A DNA stretch of 6,849 nt from Nanobdellota archaeon (GTDB taxonomy: Archaea > Nanobdellota > Nanobdellia > SCGC-AAA011-G17 > GW2011-AR20). The DNA lies in assembly GCA_018819375.1 (NCBI GenBank), contig JAHJQH010000017.1, forward strand, positions 1 to 6,849. Reading direction: 5' to 3'. The notes below the pieces were generated by a model. The model saw only the letters and a list, made by a program, of their open reading frames with translations, was not told where the DNA came from and searched no databases. Both the position numbers and the translations under genes were made by a program. Below are positions 1 to 4,184 of this stretch, one piece after another. How positions within the stretch are numbered: position 1 is the first letter of the stretch; every line of letters begins with the position of its first letter.

Positions 1-2
1 GG

Positions 3-24
3 CGTGGAAGAGATTTAAACCACG
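3..24. repeat. Inverted repeat, 5-bp arms
   Basis: CGTGG (3-7) and CCACG (20-24) are perfect inverted arms around a 12-base spacer containing TTTAAA. It sits at the far edge of the putative origin region. It is short enough to be chance; it is listed because a second, better dyad lies 20 bases further on. Confidence 0.3.
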
Positions 25-44
25 ATTGAAAAACAAATCAACCG

Positions 45-61
45 ATCTGTCAAGCACAGAT
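45..61. repeat. Inverted repeat with 6-bp arms and 5-base loop
   Basis: ATCTGT (45-50) and ACAGAT (56-61) are perfect arms around the loop CAAGC, followed by an A run. On the plus strand no T tract follows, so a terminator for an upstream plus-strand gene is unlikely. A small cruciform or protein-binding dyad within the origin-like region fits better. Confidence 0.4.
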
Positions 62-73
62 AAAAAATCATAT

Positions 74-97
74 AACGCAATCCTACACTTCAAAAAA
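74..97. repeat. 24-base direct repeat, copy 1 (origin-box-like)
   Basis: The core AACGCAATCCTACACT (74-89) is followed by T, C and a run of A. It matches copy 2 at 131-154 in 23 of 24 positions. The starts are 57 bases apart. Read on the minus strand, a T run precedes AGTGTAGGATTGCGTT. The position beside cdc6 suggests an initiator-binding box. Confidence 0.6.
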
Positions 98-130
98 AGA
101 TTACTTCACTAACGACCAAAAACCCAGTCA

Positions 131-154
131 AACGCAATCCTACACTACAAAAAA
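131..154. repeat. 24-base direct repeat, copy 2 (origin-box-like)
   Basis: Second copy of the repeat at 74-97, with the 16-base core identical at 131-146 and one mismatch in the flank (A147 versus T90). No third copy is visible one period upstream or downstream. It ends 74 bases before the cdc6 start. Confidence 0.6.
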
Positions 155-198
155 CAATCGCACAATTACCAATCCCAACCCCAAACAAAAACATAAAC

Positions 199-208
199 TA
201 TTTAAAAA
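199..208 (+). promoter_or_regulatory. TATA box of cdc6 (leaderless transcript)
   Basis: TATTTAAAAA is centred about 25 bases before the ATG at 229. In archaea transcription starts roughly 25-27 bases from the TATA centre, so the mRNA would begin at or next to the start codon. No Shine-Dalgarno site precedes the ATG, in agreement with this. Confidence 0.65.
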
Positions 209-228
209 TCACCTCTTTCTACTAACCT

Positions 229-1305
229 ATGCCATTATTTGACAATATGCTAAAAGACAGCGAATCCCTTTTCCTGAATCCAGAAGTTCTTGATTTTGAT
301 TATCAGCCAAAACTGGTTCCATTCAGGGAAAATCACCAAAACTTCATTGCTTCCTGTATCAAGCCCCTCTTCCAAAAAAGAAATGGAAGAAACATCTTTG
401 CATTTGGTCAGCCAGGAATAGGAAAAACCGTTTCCTGCAGGCATGTTCTAAAAGAATTAGAAGAAAAAACAGAAGAGATAATTCCCATTTACATAAACGT
501 GTGGAAATCAAATACCGCCCATAAGATAACTCTGGAAATTTGCAATCACATAAACTACAAGTTTACTGCAGACCGCTCAACAGACGAACTAATAAAAGCA
601 ATCACACCAGCAATAAACAAGAAATCACTCGTTCTCTGTTTAGATGAAATAGACAAGCTAAAAAAAGAAGAGCACCACATTCTTTATCATCTTCTTGAAG
701 ATATCTACAGAAAAACCATAATATTAATAACCAACAACAAGGATTGGCTAACCGCAGTAGATAACAGGATAAAATCAAGGCTTCTTCCAGAAGACCTGGA
801 ATTCAAGCCATACACTGAAAAGGAAACTTACGAAATCCTGAAGCAAAGGATTGGGTATGCATTTGTGCAAGACCTGTTCCAGGAAAACATATTAAAACAA
901 ATAGCAAAAAAAACATTTGAACTTCAGGATATGAGGACAGGACTTTATCTTCTGAAAGAATCAGCAGAAATAGCAGAATCCCGTTCATCAAAAGAAATAA
1001 CCCAAGAACACATAAACCAGGCAATGCAGAAACTCAAGGATTACAAGAGAATACCAGCAAACAACTTGGACCCAGATATAAGCAGTTTGTTAAGCATAAT
1101 AAAGCAAAATACAGGAAAATCAACAAAAGATATTCACGATATCTATAACCAAACCCAGAAAATAGTTTCTTATAAAACCTTAAGGAGAAAGCTGGAAAAA
1201 TTAAAGCAAGCAAATCTTATTGACATAAAGGAAGAATTTCTTGGAGTTTCAGGAAAAACCTCTACAGTGCATTACAACACTGCCAAAACCTTAAATGATT
1301 TCTAA
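229..1305 (+). CDS. cdc6: Orc1/Cdc6-type replication initiator AAA+ ATPase
   Basis: This 358-residue protein is an ATP-dependent replication initiator of the archaeal Orc1/Cdc6 family, expected to bind origin repeats and help load MCM helicase. Visible motifs are Walker A GQPGIGKT (60-67), Walker B LVLCLDEID (134-142) with the family signature LDEID, a sensor-1-like IILITNN (164-170), the SRLLPEDLEFKPY segment (183-195) that corresponds to the conserved motif after sensor 1 in this family, and a sensor-2-like DMRTG (234-238, Arg236). Residues from about 280 to the end should form the winged-helix DNA-binding domain. The chain is somewhat shorter than many Orc1/Cdc6 proteins (about 400). The start at 229 is fixed by the TATA box; an in-frame ATG at 247 is less likely. 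A divergent paralogue or element-borne copy cannot be excluded, but the origin-like repeats upstream favour a genuine initiator. Confidence 0.9.
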   Translation: MPLFDNMLKDSESLFLNPEVLDFDYQPKLVPFRENHQNFIASCIKPLFQKRNGRNIFAFGQPGIGKTVSCRHVLKELEEKTEEIIPIYINVWKSNTAHKITLEICNHINYKFTADRSTDELIKAITPAINKKSLVLCLDEIDKLKKEEHHILYHLLEDIYRKTIILITNNKDWLTAVDNRIKSRLLPEDLEFKPYTEKETYEILKQRIGYAFVQDLFQENILKQIAKKTFELQDMRTGLYLLKESAEIAESRSSKEITQEHINQAMQKLKDYKRIPANNLDPDISSLLSIIKQNTGKSTKDIHDIYNQTQKIVSYKTLRRKLEKLKQANLIDIKEEFLGVSGKTSTVHYNTAKTLNDF

Positions 1306-1313
1306 AATATATT

Positions 1314-1348
1314 TCCCGCCTCAATGGTCTAACAGACAACCTCCCGCC
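1314..1348. promoter_or_regulatory. Possible operator: direct repeats around a small palindrome
   Basis: TCCCGCC occurs at 1314-1320 and again at 1342-1348, with the palindrome GTCT-AAC-AGAC (1327-1337) between them. The block sits directly upstream of the TATA box of the tiny-ORF operon. C/G-rich words stand out in this AT-rich DNA. Regulation by a bound protein is an inference from position. Confidence 0.35.
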
Positions 1349-1353
1349 CAGCC

Positions 1354-1361
1354 CTTATAAG
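1354..1361 (+). promoter_or_regulatory. TATA box of the tiny-ORF operon
   Basis: CTTATAAG would place the transcript start near 1383, giving a leader of about 20 bases that includes the Shine-Dalgarno site at 1387-1394. This suggests the four tiny ORFs are expressed independently of cdc6. Confidence 0.5.
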
Positions 1362-1386
1362 CAAGTCTGAATTTCTAATATAAAAC

Positions 1387-1394
1387 AGGAGGTG
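1387..1394 (+). promoter_or_regulatory. Strong Shine-Dalgarno site of the first tiny ORF
   Basis: AGGAGGTG, an extended anti-16S match, ends nine bases before the ATG at 1404. It is the best ribosome binding site in the window and the main reason to accept a 43-codon ORF as real. Confidence 0.7.
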
Positions 1395-1403
1395 CAGCAC
1401 AAA

Positions 1404-1535
1404 ATGAACATCTTCAGAAAAAAACAATATATTTCGTGGCAGGGGTATGCAAGACTTGTCTCAGAAATGGAGTACTGGCTCTTCATCAACAGCATAACAA
1501 GACAATCCCTGAAAAATGAGGAGAGTCTAAGATGA
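1404..1535 (+). CDS. Tiny hypothetical protein, 43 aa (first of four)
   Basis: I do not recognise this protein. It begins MNIFRKKQYISWQGYARL and is rich in aromatic residues in its middle (Trp12, Tyr15, Tyr24, Trp25, Phe27), with a basic N-terminus and a polar, charged tail. The segment around residues 14-31 could form one amphipathic helix. It is not hydrophobic enough to call a membrane segment. Support for coding comes from the near-perfect Shine-Dalgarno site, the TATA box upstream, and the ATGA overlap of its stop with the next ORF's start. These are signs of translational coupling. Confidence 0.6.
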   Translation: MNIFRKKQYISWQGYARLVSEMEYWLFINSITRQSLKNEESLR

Positions 1536-1648
1536 CAATAAATCAAATAAGTGAAATTTTCAGCAGCCAGTTAAGAAGTCTTGGAACAGATGAATATGAA
1601 AAAAGAACCTTCAATATAAAAAAGTATATAGAAGGACTAAGTGATTAA
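1532..1648 (+). CDS. Tiny hypothetical protein, 38 aa (second of four)
   Basis: Unrecognised. It starts MTINQISEIFSSQL and ends KKYIEGLSD. It is polar, probably mostly helical, with no cysteine and no membrane segment. Its ATG overlaps the stop of the preceding ORF (ATGA at 1532-1535). A good Shine-Dalgarno site, GAGGAG at 1518-1523, lies eight bases upstream inside that ORF. The arrangement argues for co-translation of the two. The function is unknown. Confidence 0.55.
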   Translation: MTINQISEIFSSQLRSLGTDEYEKRTFNIKKYIEGLSD

Positions 1649-1649
1649 G

Positions 1650-1763
1650 ATGAATATATACTCAAAAAAAACAAGCAAGGAACCAATAGAAGACGACAGT
1701 ATCACACCAGAAGAACAAGGTTTTATGATTGGATATTTGGAAGATTTAAGTGAAAAAAACTAA
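1650..1763 (+). CDS. Tiny acidic hypothetical protein, 37 aa (third of four)
   Basis: Unrecognised. Nine acidic residues outnumber four lysines. The second half, TPEEQGFMIGYLEDLSEKN (19-37), looks like a compact acidic helix-forming motif. The start follows the previous stop by a single base. AGTGAT at 1640-1645, one mismatch from the archaeal GGTGAT signal, lies four bases before the ATG. An acidic partner for the very basic fourth ORF is a possible reading, but only a guess from charge. Confidence 0.5.
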   Translation: MNIYSKKTSKEPIEDDSITPEEQGFMIGYLEDLSEKN

Positions 1764-1781
1764 GAAGCATTTTACAAAAAG

Positions 1782-1952
1782 ATGGGAAGTTTCAATTATG
1801 GAAATAGAAAATCACGCAGGCAAAAAATAGAAAATCACGCAGGCAGAAAATACAAAGTGACAAGAAGAATGCCGGAATTATCAATAGCAGAAACAAAAAT
1901 TCTTAGGTCAAAAAAGAAAGCAATAAAGAAGTTTGAGGGGTGGTTAAAGTAA
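1782..1952 (+). CDS. Tiny basic hypothetical protein, 56 aa, with a frame-shifting duplication
   Basis: Unrecognised and strongly basic, ending KKKAIKKFEGWLK. The reading frame from ATG 1782 crosses a 21-base sequence duplicated with a 23-base period (1802-1845). Because 23 is not a multiple of three, the two copies are read in different frames, as NRKSRRQ and then IENHAG. The alternative ATG at 1798 reads MEIENHAGKK and stops at 1828-1830. If one copy is removed, the 1798 start gives a clean 43-codon ORF to the same stop. The gene may therefore be a recently altered version using a new start, or a broken one. Neither start has a clear Shine-Dalgarno site. The last nine bases overlap the end of the convergent phosphatase gene. 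Confidence 0.45.
   Translation: MGSFNYGNRKSRRQKIENHAGRKYKVTRRMPELSIAETKILRSKKKAIKKFEGWLK
1802..1845. repeat. Tandem duplication, 21-base copies at a 23-base period
   Basis: The 21 bases at 1802-1822 recur exactly at 1825-1845, separated by AA. Both share the core AATCACGCAGGCA. The exactness suggests a recent event such as replication slippage. It lies near the 5' end of the fourth tiny ORF and changes its frame. Confidence 0.85.
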
Positions 1953-2252
1953 TTTAGGAATCTTCAACTTAAGCAAATGTTTAAGCTTGGGATTATTATA
2001 ATTAAAAACATCAGGAATATCCAAAGACAAAATCTTTTTTTTAAGATACTGCTCAGGAAATCGTTTAGCAATCTCACTTCTTTGTGCATCTTCCATCACA
2101 ACAATAACATCGGCCCAGTTTAATTTCCTTTCAGTAATGGGCTTCTCGCTGTACAAGCCAGCAGAGCTGGTTTCAAATCTGTCTTTAAACAATTCTTTTG
2201 CAGTCCTGCTCCTGTTCTCCCCTTGATTACAAACAAAAAGCACTTTCATCAT
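1944..2252 (-). CDS. Small low-molecular-weight protein tyrosine phosphatase-like protein
   Basis: This 102-residue cytoplasmic protein resembles the short predicted tyrosine phosphatases (COG4551 type) related to low-molecular-weight PTPs. The P-loop is C8-NQGEN-R14-S (CX5R-S) directly after the first beta strand KVLFVC. SSAGL (29-33) and WADVIVVM (46-53) follow the family pattern. LDIPDVFNY (77-85) supplies the candidate catalytic acid, Asp78 or Asp81. Expected chemistry is phosphocysteine-mediated hydrolysis of a phosphotyrosine or similar small phosphoester. The length suits the short family. The start is the first of two tandem ATGs; the TATA box at 2271-2280 points to a leaderless mRNA. 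Its end overlaps the convergent tiny ORF by nine bases. The substrate is unknown. Confidence 0.8.
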   Translation of the reverse strand: MMKVLFVCNQGENRSRTAKELFKDRFETSSAGLYSEKPITERKLNWADVIVVMEDAQRSEIAKRFPEQYLKKKILSLDIPDVFNYNNPKLKHLLKLKIPKLL

Positions 2253-2270
2253 ATAATCTCATTCTCACAA

Positions 2271-2280
2271 GAATATAAAT
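2271..2280 (-). promoter_or_regulatory. TATA box of the phosphatase gene
   Basis: Read on the minus strand this is ATTTATATTC, centred about 23 bases before the ATG at 2252, so the transcript has little or no leader. A repeat cluster (2281-2332) abuts its upstream edge. Confidence 0.5.
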
Positions 2281-2332
2281 CTTGCGAACCTCAAACAATT
2301 TTCGAACTTCAAACAATCCTCAAATACGCAAG
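2281..2332. repeat. 18-base tandem repeat framed by a 6-bp inverted repeat
   Basis: CGAACCTCAAACAAT (2285-2299) recurs as CGAACTTCAAACAAT (2303-2317), 14 of 15 identical at an 18-base period. A partial third unit, CCTCAAATA, lies at 2318-2326. The block is bracketed by CTTGCG (2281-2286) and CGCAAG (2327-2332), a perfect inverted pair. It covers the last codons and stop of the lipoprotein gene and the upstream flank of the phosphatase TATA box. It could be an operator array or the remains of a small duplication. Confidence 0.6.
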
Positions 2333-2875
2333 TCTTCCACTAATAAAGTTGTCATAAAATATTTCAGTAAGAGTGATGTTAAATCCAGCCATTCTTGTTC
2401 CTCCAAGAAAGGGAATTTTTTCTCTATCCTCATAAGTGTCATTTGCAGAAGTATTATTCACGAAAACCAGGACAGAATCAGCCCATATCTTCTCAACTCT
2501 TATGATTTTGTTAGATAAAACAACTTGGTCATTTATCTTGAACACATAAGTATTATTGGATTTGGAAACTGCCGCTCCATAAACAATACTCTCTTTTTCA
2601 GGAATCGTTTCATTAAGGGTTTCATTCAATCCAGCATCAGGTGTCTGATTGGTGTCTAAAATTGCATTAACATCTGCAGATTCATTCAACACATTCTCAT
2701 TTAAACCCACAACAGTCTCGTTAACCCCTTGCATTGTCTCATTCACAAATTCATTCACACCACCATCAACATTAAAACGAGGAGCAGACTCATAATCAAC
2801 AGGCTCTATGCAGCCAGAAATAAAAAACAAGCATCCCGCTAACAGCAATATTAAACTCCATTCGCCTCTTTCCAT
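2309..2875 (-). CDS. Predicted sequon-rich lipoprotein of unknown function
   Basis: I do not recognise a known family. The first 22 residues form a signal peptide: a hydrophobic core at 7-19, then the lipobox-like ISG-Cys22, so the mature protein is probably anchored outside the membrane by a lipidated cysteine. Residues about 35-95 are a low-complexity linker with repeated (V/L)NET/NES words. The C-terminal part (about 96-188) looks like a small beta-rich domain. Eleven N-x-S/T sequons are present (N45, 52, 64, 76, 84, 88, 107, 140, 141, 145, 166), which suggests heavy N-glycosylation of a surface protein. It has its own TATA box. The stop lies inside a tandem DNA repeat, so the last residues LRIV are encoded by repeat sequence. 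Confidence 0.75.
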   Translation of the reverse strand: MERGEWSLILLLAGCLFFISGCIEPVDYESAPRFNVDGGVNEFVNETMQGVNETVVGLNENVLNESADVNAILDTNQTPDAGLNETLNETIPEKESIVYGAAVSKSNNTYVFKINDQVVLSNKIIRVEKIWADSVLVFVNNTSANDTYEDREKIPFLGGTRMAGFNITLTEIFYDNFISGRLAYLRIV

Positions 2876-2896
2876 AAAACAAGTAAGTTAACACAT

Positions 2897-2906
2897 GTAT
2901 ATAAAA
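2897..2906 (-). promoter_or_regulatory. TATA box of the lipoprotein gene
   Basis: TTTTATATAC on the minus strand, centred 26 bases before the ATG at 2875, predicts a leaderless transcript. It fits entirely in the 34-base gap after the Taw1 stop, so the two genes are separately transcribed despite their closeness. Confidence 0.65.
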
Positions 2907-2909
2907 CTT

Positions 2910-3851
2910 TCAATCCATGAATTTCATTATTCTACCGTCAAAGTCTTCTCTCATCAAAAGAACAACCCTGCTGTTCTCTTTCTCGTCAATAATCTTAAAT
3001 CCTCCTTTCTTCGCAACTTTTTCAGAAAACTTTCTTATCTCTGCGTGGGTAGGCATTTGTTTGTAATCCATTCTGTAACGGGCATAACCAACAGGCATCG
3101 CAGCTTTCAATTCCAGGAATTTAAAGTCAACATTCTTCAAGACCCTAACATAATCATCAGCATCAATCATATTAAGACCCTTAACAAGAGTCAATCTGAC
3201 AGTACCCCTCTCAAACCTGTCAAGCATTTCCAAACTTTTCATGATTCTCCCCCACCCATCCTCAATCAACGGATTACAAACTTCAGTATAAGTTTTCTCA
3301 TTAGGTGCAGGAAGAGTAATATAAAATTGGGTCGGTTTAACTTGTACAAGCTTCTTTACCATAGACGGAACCGTGCCATTGGTAACAACAAAACTAGTCA
3401 TCCCTCGTCGGCGAATCTCTTCAATCATTTCAGGCAGTTTAGGGTACATGCACGTTTCTCCAGTCAGGCTCAACGCAACATGCTTTGGTTCCGTGGTTTC
3501 TTTCAGTTTCTCCACGTCAACACCACCATAACCGTGATATCCCTCCAATGCCTTTCTTTGTTCTCTCACAAAACCATCTAATATCTCCGACGGCTCATCA
3601 ACCACATCATATTTCAAGCCATTAGTATCAATATCTCTCCAGCACCAAACACACTTCTGATTGCACACATCCACGGAAACACTTGCTTGAATACATCTCC
3701 AGCTTCTTATTCCATAAAAAGTATGTTTATAACAAAAATCCTCTCCACGAACAGCCTTCTTGCACCATAAACAAATTTTGATTGCAGAATGATTTCCAAC
3801 AACCTTATAACCCTGCTTTTGTAAAATTTTTTTTCTAACTCCGTCTATCAT
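2910..3851 (-). CDS. taw1: 4-demethylwyosine synthase Taw1 (TYW1-type radical SAM enzyme)
   Basis: Taw1 converts N1-methylguanosine at position 37 of tRNA-Phe into the tricyclic 4-demethylwyosine, using pyruvate and S-adenosylmethionine. The 313 residues carry the radical-SAM motif C63-x3-C67-x2-C70 (CNQKCVWC). The family's N-terminal cysteine set for the second iron-sulfur cluster is present as Cys27, Cys40 and Cys53. Lys42, next to Cys40, matches the lysine proposed to bind pyruvate in archaeal Taw1. LSLTGET (127-133) is the SAM-contacting GE motif and TNGT (157-160) is also typical. Length fits archaeal Taw1, which lacks the flavodoxin domain of eukaryotic TYW1. An extra Cys30 close to Cys27 is noted. 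A TATA box 26 bases from the ATG indicates a leaderless mRNA. Other wyosine genes (Trm5, Taw2) are not in the window. Confidence 0.94.
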   Translation of the reverse strand: MIDGVRKKILQKQGYKVVGNHSAIKICLWCKKAVRGEDFCYKHTFYGIRSWRCIQASVSVDVCNQKCVWCWRDIDTNGLKYDVVDEPSEILDGFVREQRKALEGYHGYGGVDVEKLKETTEPKHVALSLTGETCMYPKLPEMIEEIRRRGMTSFVVTNGTVPSMVKKLVQVKPTQFYITLPAPNEKTYTEVCNPLIEDGWGRIMKSLEMLDRFERGTVRLTLVKGLNMIDADDYVRVLKNVDFKFLELKAAMPVGYARYRMDYKQMPTHAEIRKFSEKVAKKGGFKIIDEKENSRVVLLMREDFDGRIMKFMD

Positions 3852-3873
3852 AAAAAAAGAATAAAAGAAAGTG

Positions 3874-3881
3874 TATATAAA
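3874..3881 (-). promoter_or_regulatory. TATA box of taw1
   Basis: TTTATATA on the minus strand is centred about 26 bases before the taw1 ATG at 3851. A perfect dyad (3883-3903) begins one base upstream of it, where the BRE or a regulator would sit. Confidence 0.65.
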
Positions 3882-3882
3882 G

Positions 3883-3903
3883 CTAACTCAAAAAGGAAGT
3901 TAG
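3883..3903. repeat. Inverted repeat beside the taw1 promoter
   Basis: CTAACT (3883-3888) and AGTTAG (3898-3903) are perfect 6-bp arms around nine bases. The dyad lies between the end of the lysine-rich gene and the taw1 TATA box. It could be an operator covering the BRE, or a hairpin in the 3' end of the upstream transcript. Confidence 0.45.
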
Positions 3904-3914
3904 AAAAGAAAAAA
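3904..3914 (-). terminator. Oligo-T terminator after the lysine-rich gene
   Basis: Read on the minus strand the stop codon is followed within six bases by TTTTTTCTTTT. Archaeal termination commonly needs only such T runs. The position, between this gene and the separate taw1 promoter, suits a terminator. Confidence 0.5.
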
Positions 3915-3919
3915 GATGT

Positions 3920-4033
3920 TTATCTCTTTCTTTTCTTAGCTTTCTTCTTTGTTGCTTTCTTTTTAGTCACTTTCTTTTTTGTTGCTTTCTTTTTAGTTGC
4001 TTTCTTTTTAGTTGCTTTTTTTCTTTTCACCAT
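3920..4033 (-). CDS. Lysine-rich (ATKKK)n repeat protein, 37 aa, histone H1-tail-like
   Basis: The product starts MVKRKKATKKKAT and is almost wholly five-residue A/V-T-K-K-K repeats, ending AKKRKR. It is expected to be disordered and extremely positive, resembling the C-terminal tails of histone H1 and of bacterial H1-like proteins that neutralise DNA or RNA. Nucleic-acid binding is therefore likely by composition, without a specific fold. A textbook ribosome binding site (GAGGTGA, 4040-4046) sits six bases before the ATG, which supports real translation. Its start follows the stop of a second 37-codon ORF by two bases, and an oligo-T terminator follows. A ribosome-associated or nucleoid role cannot be distinguished here. 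Confidence 0.75.
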   Translation of the reverse strand: MVKRKKATKKKATKKKATKKKVTKKKATKKKAKKRKR

Positions 4034-4035
4034 AT

Positions 4036-4149
4036 TTATTCACCTCTTTCTCCCCAATTAAGATTAAGTTTAGAGAGTATAAAATTGTCTGAGAAACTAA
4101 CATTTGAAGAGAAATTTTTAAGGTTCATATCACCAAAAACTTTTTTCAT
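4036..4149 (-). CDS. Tiny hypothetical protein or leader ORF, 37 aa
   Basis: Unrecognised. It starts MKKVFGDMNLKNFSSN and ends NWGERGE. It is polar, Asn/Ser/Phe-rich, with no membrane segment or cysteines. Support comes from context: a TATA box centred 26 bases before the ATG, the same leaderless spacing as the well-supported genes here, and a stop (TAA) two bases before the ATG of the lysine-rich gene, whose Shine-Dalgarno site lies inside this ORF's last codons. It could be a true peptide, a leader ORF coupling translation to the next gene, or simply an untranslated leader. Confidence 0.42.
   Translation of the reverse strand: MKKVFGDMNLKNFSSNVSFSDNFILSKLNLNWGERGE
4040..4046 (-). promoter_or_regulatory. 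Shine-Dalgarno site of the lysine-rich gene
   Basis: GAGGTGA on the minus strand, six bases before the ATG at 4033. It decides the start and is embedded in the last codons of the upstream tiny ORF. Confidence 0.7.
4078..4086 (-). promoter_or_regulatory. Alternative TATA-like element for the lysine-rich gene
   Basis: ATTTTATAC on the minus strand could start a transcript near 4057 with a leader of about 24 bases carrying the GAGGTGA site. It competes with the upstream TATA box at 4171-4179 as the promoter of this gene. Confidence 0.3.
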
Positions 4150-4170
4150 AATAAAAACATTAGTTAACTT

Positions 4171-4179
4171 CTTTAAATA
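4171..4179 (-). promoter_or_regulatory. TATA box of the tiny bicistron
   Basis: TATTTAAAG on the minus strand, centred 26 bases before the ATG at 4149. It lies just past the tatD stop (4185-4187), so the unit is separate from tatD. Confidence 0.5.
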
Positions 4180-4184
4180 CTTTT

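Larger units (their letters stand above)
1..198. other. Putative replication origin region upstream of cdc6
   Basis: No convincing gene lies here. The stretch directly precedes an Orc1/Cdc6 initiator gene, the usual place for an archaeal origin. It holds two near-identical 24-base direct repeats (74-97, 131-154), two short perfect inverted repeats (3-24, 45-61) and a very A/C-rich, G-poor segment from about 105 onward, with only four G residues between 105 and 230. Initiator-binding repeats beside an easily melted region are the expected architecture. The repeat core does not obviously match the published ORB/mini-ORB consensus, so this assignment rests on position and arrangement. Frame 2 is open from base 2 to a stop at 110-112 and could be the tail of an upstream gene, but nothing in it is recognisable. 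Confidence 0.5.

Noticed and set aside
2..112. Open plus-strand frame entering from the left edge
   Set aside because: 36 codons without a recognisable motif, across the direct repeat and the dyad. It could be the tail of an unseen gene but cannot be supported.
74..154. Two-repeat CRISPR-like arrangement (24-base repeat, 33-base spacer)
   Set aside because: Only two copies exist, no further unit is seen at the 57-base period on either side, and there are no cas genes. An origin setting beside cdc6 explains it better.
93..194. Minus-strand 34-codon hydrophobic ORF starting at 194
   Set aside because: It follows from the T-rich minus strand of a G-poor region. The nearest GAGGTGAT sequence is 13 bases from the ATG, too far to be a good ribosome site, and the ORF overlaps the putative origin repeats.
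1355..1546. Minus-strand 63-codon ORF
   Set aside because: It is antisense to the first tiny ORF, which has a promoter and a near-perfect ribosome site; the minus frame has neither.
1962..1985. Inverted CTTAA/TTAAG words as a terminator of the tiny-ORF operon
   Set aside because: They lie within the phosphatase coding sequence, no T run follows directly, and such AT-rich words recur by chance.
2895..3581. Plus-strand 228-codon ORF
   Set aside because: It is antisense to taw1, whose radical-SAM and iron-sulfur motifs are unambiguous. Low-complexity composition fits a shadow frame.
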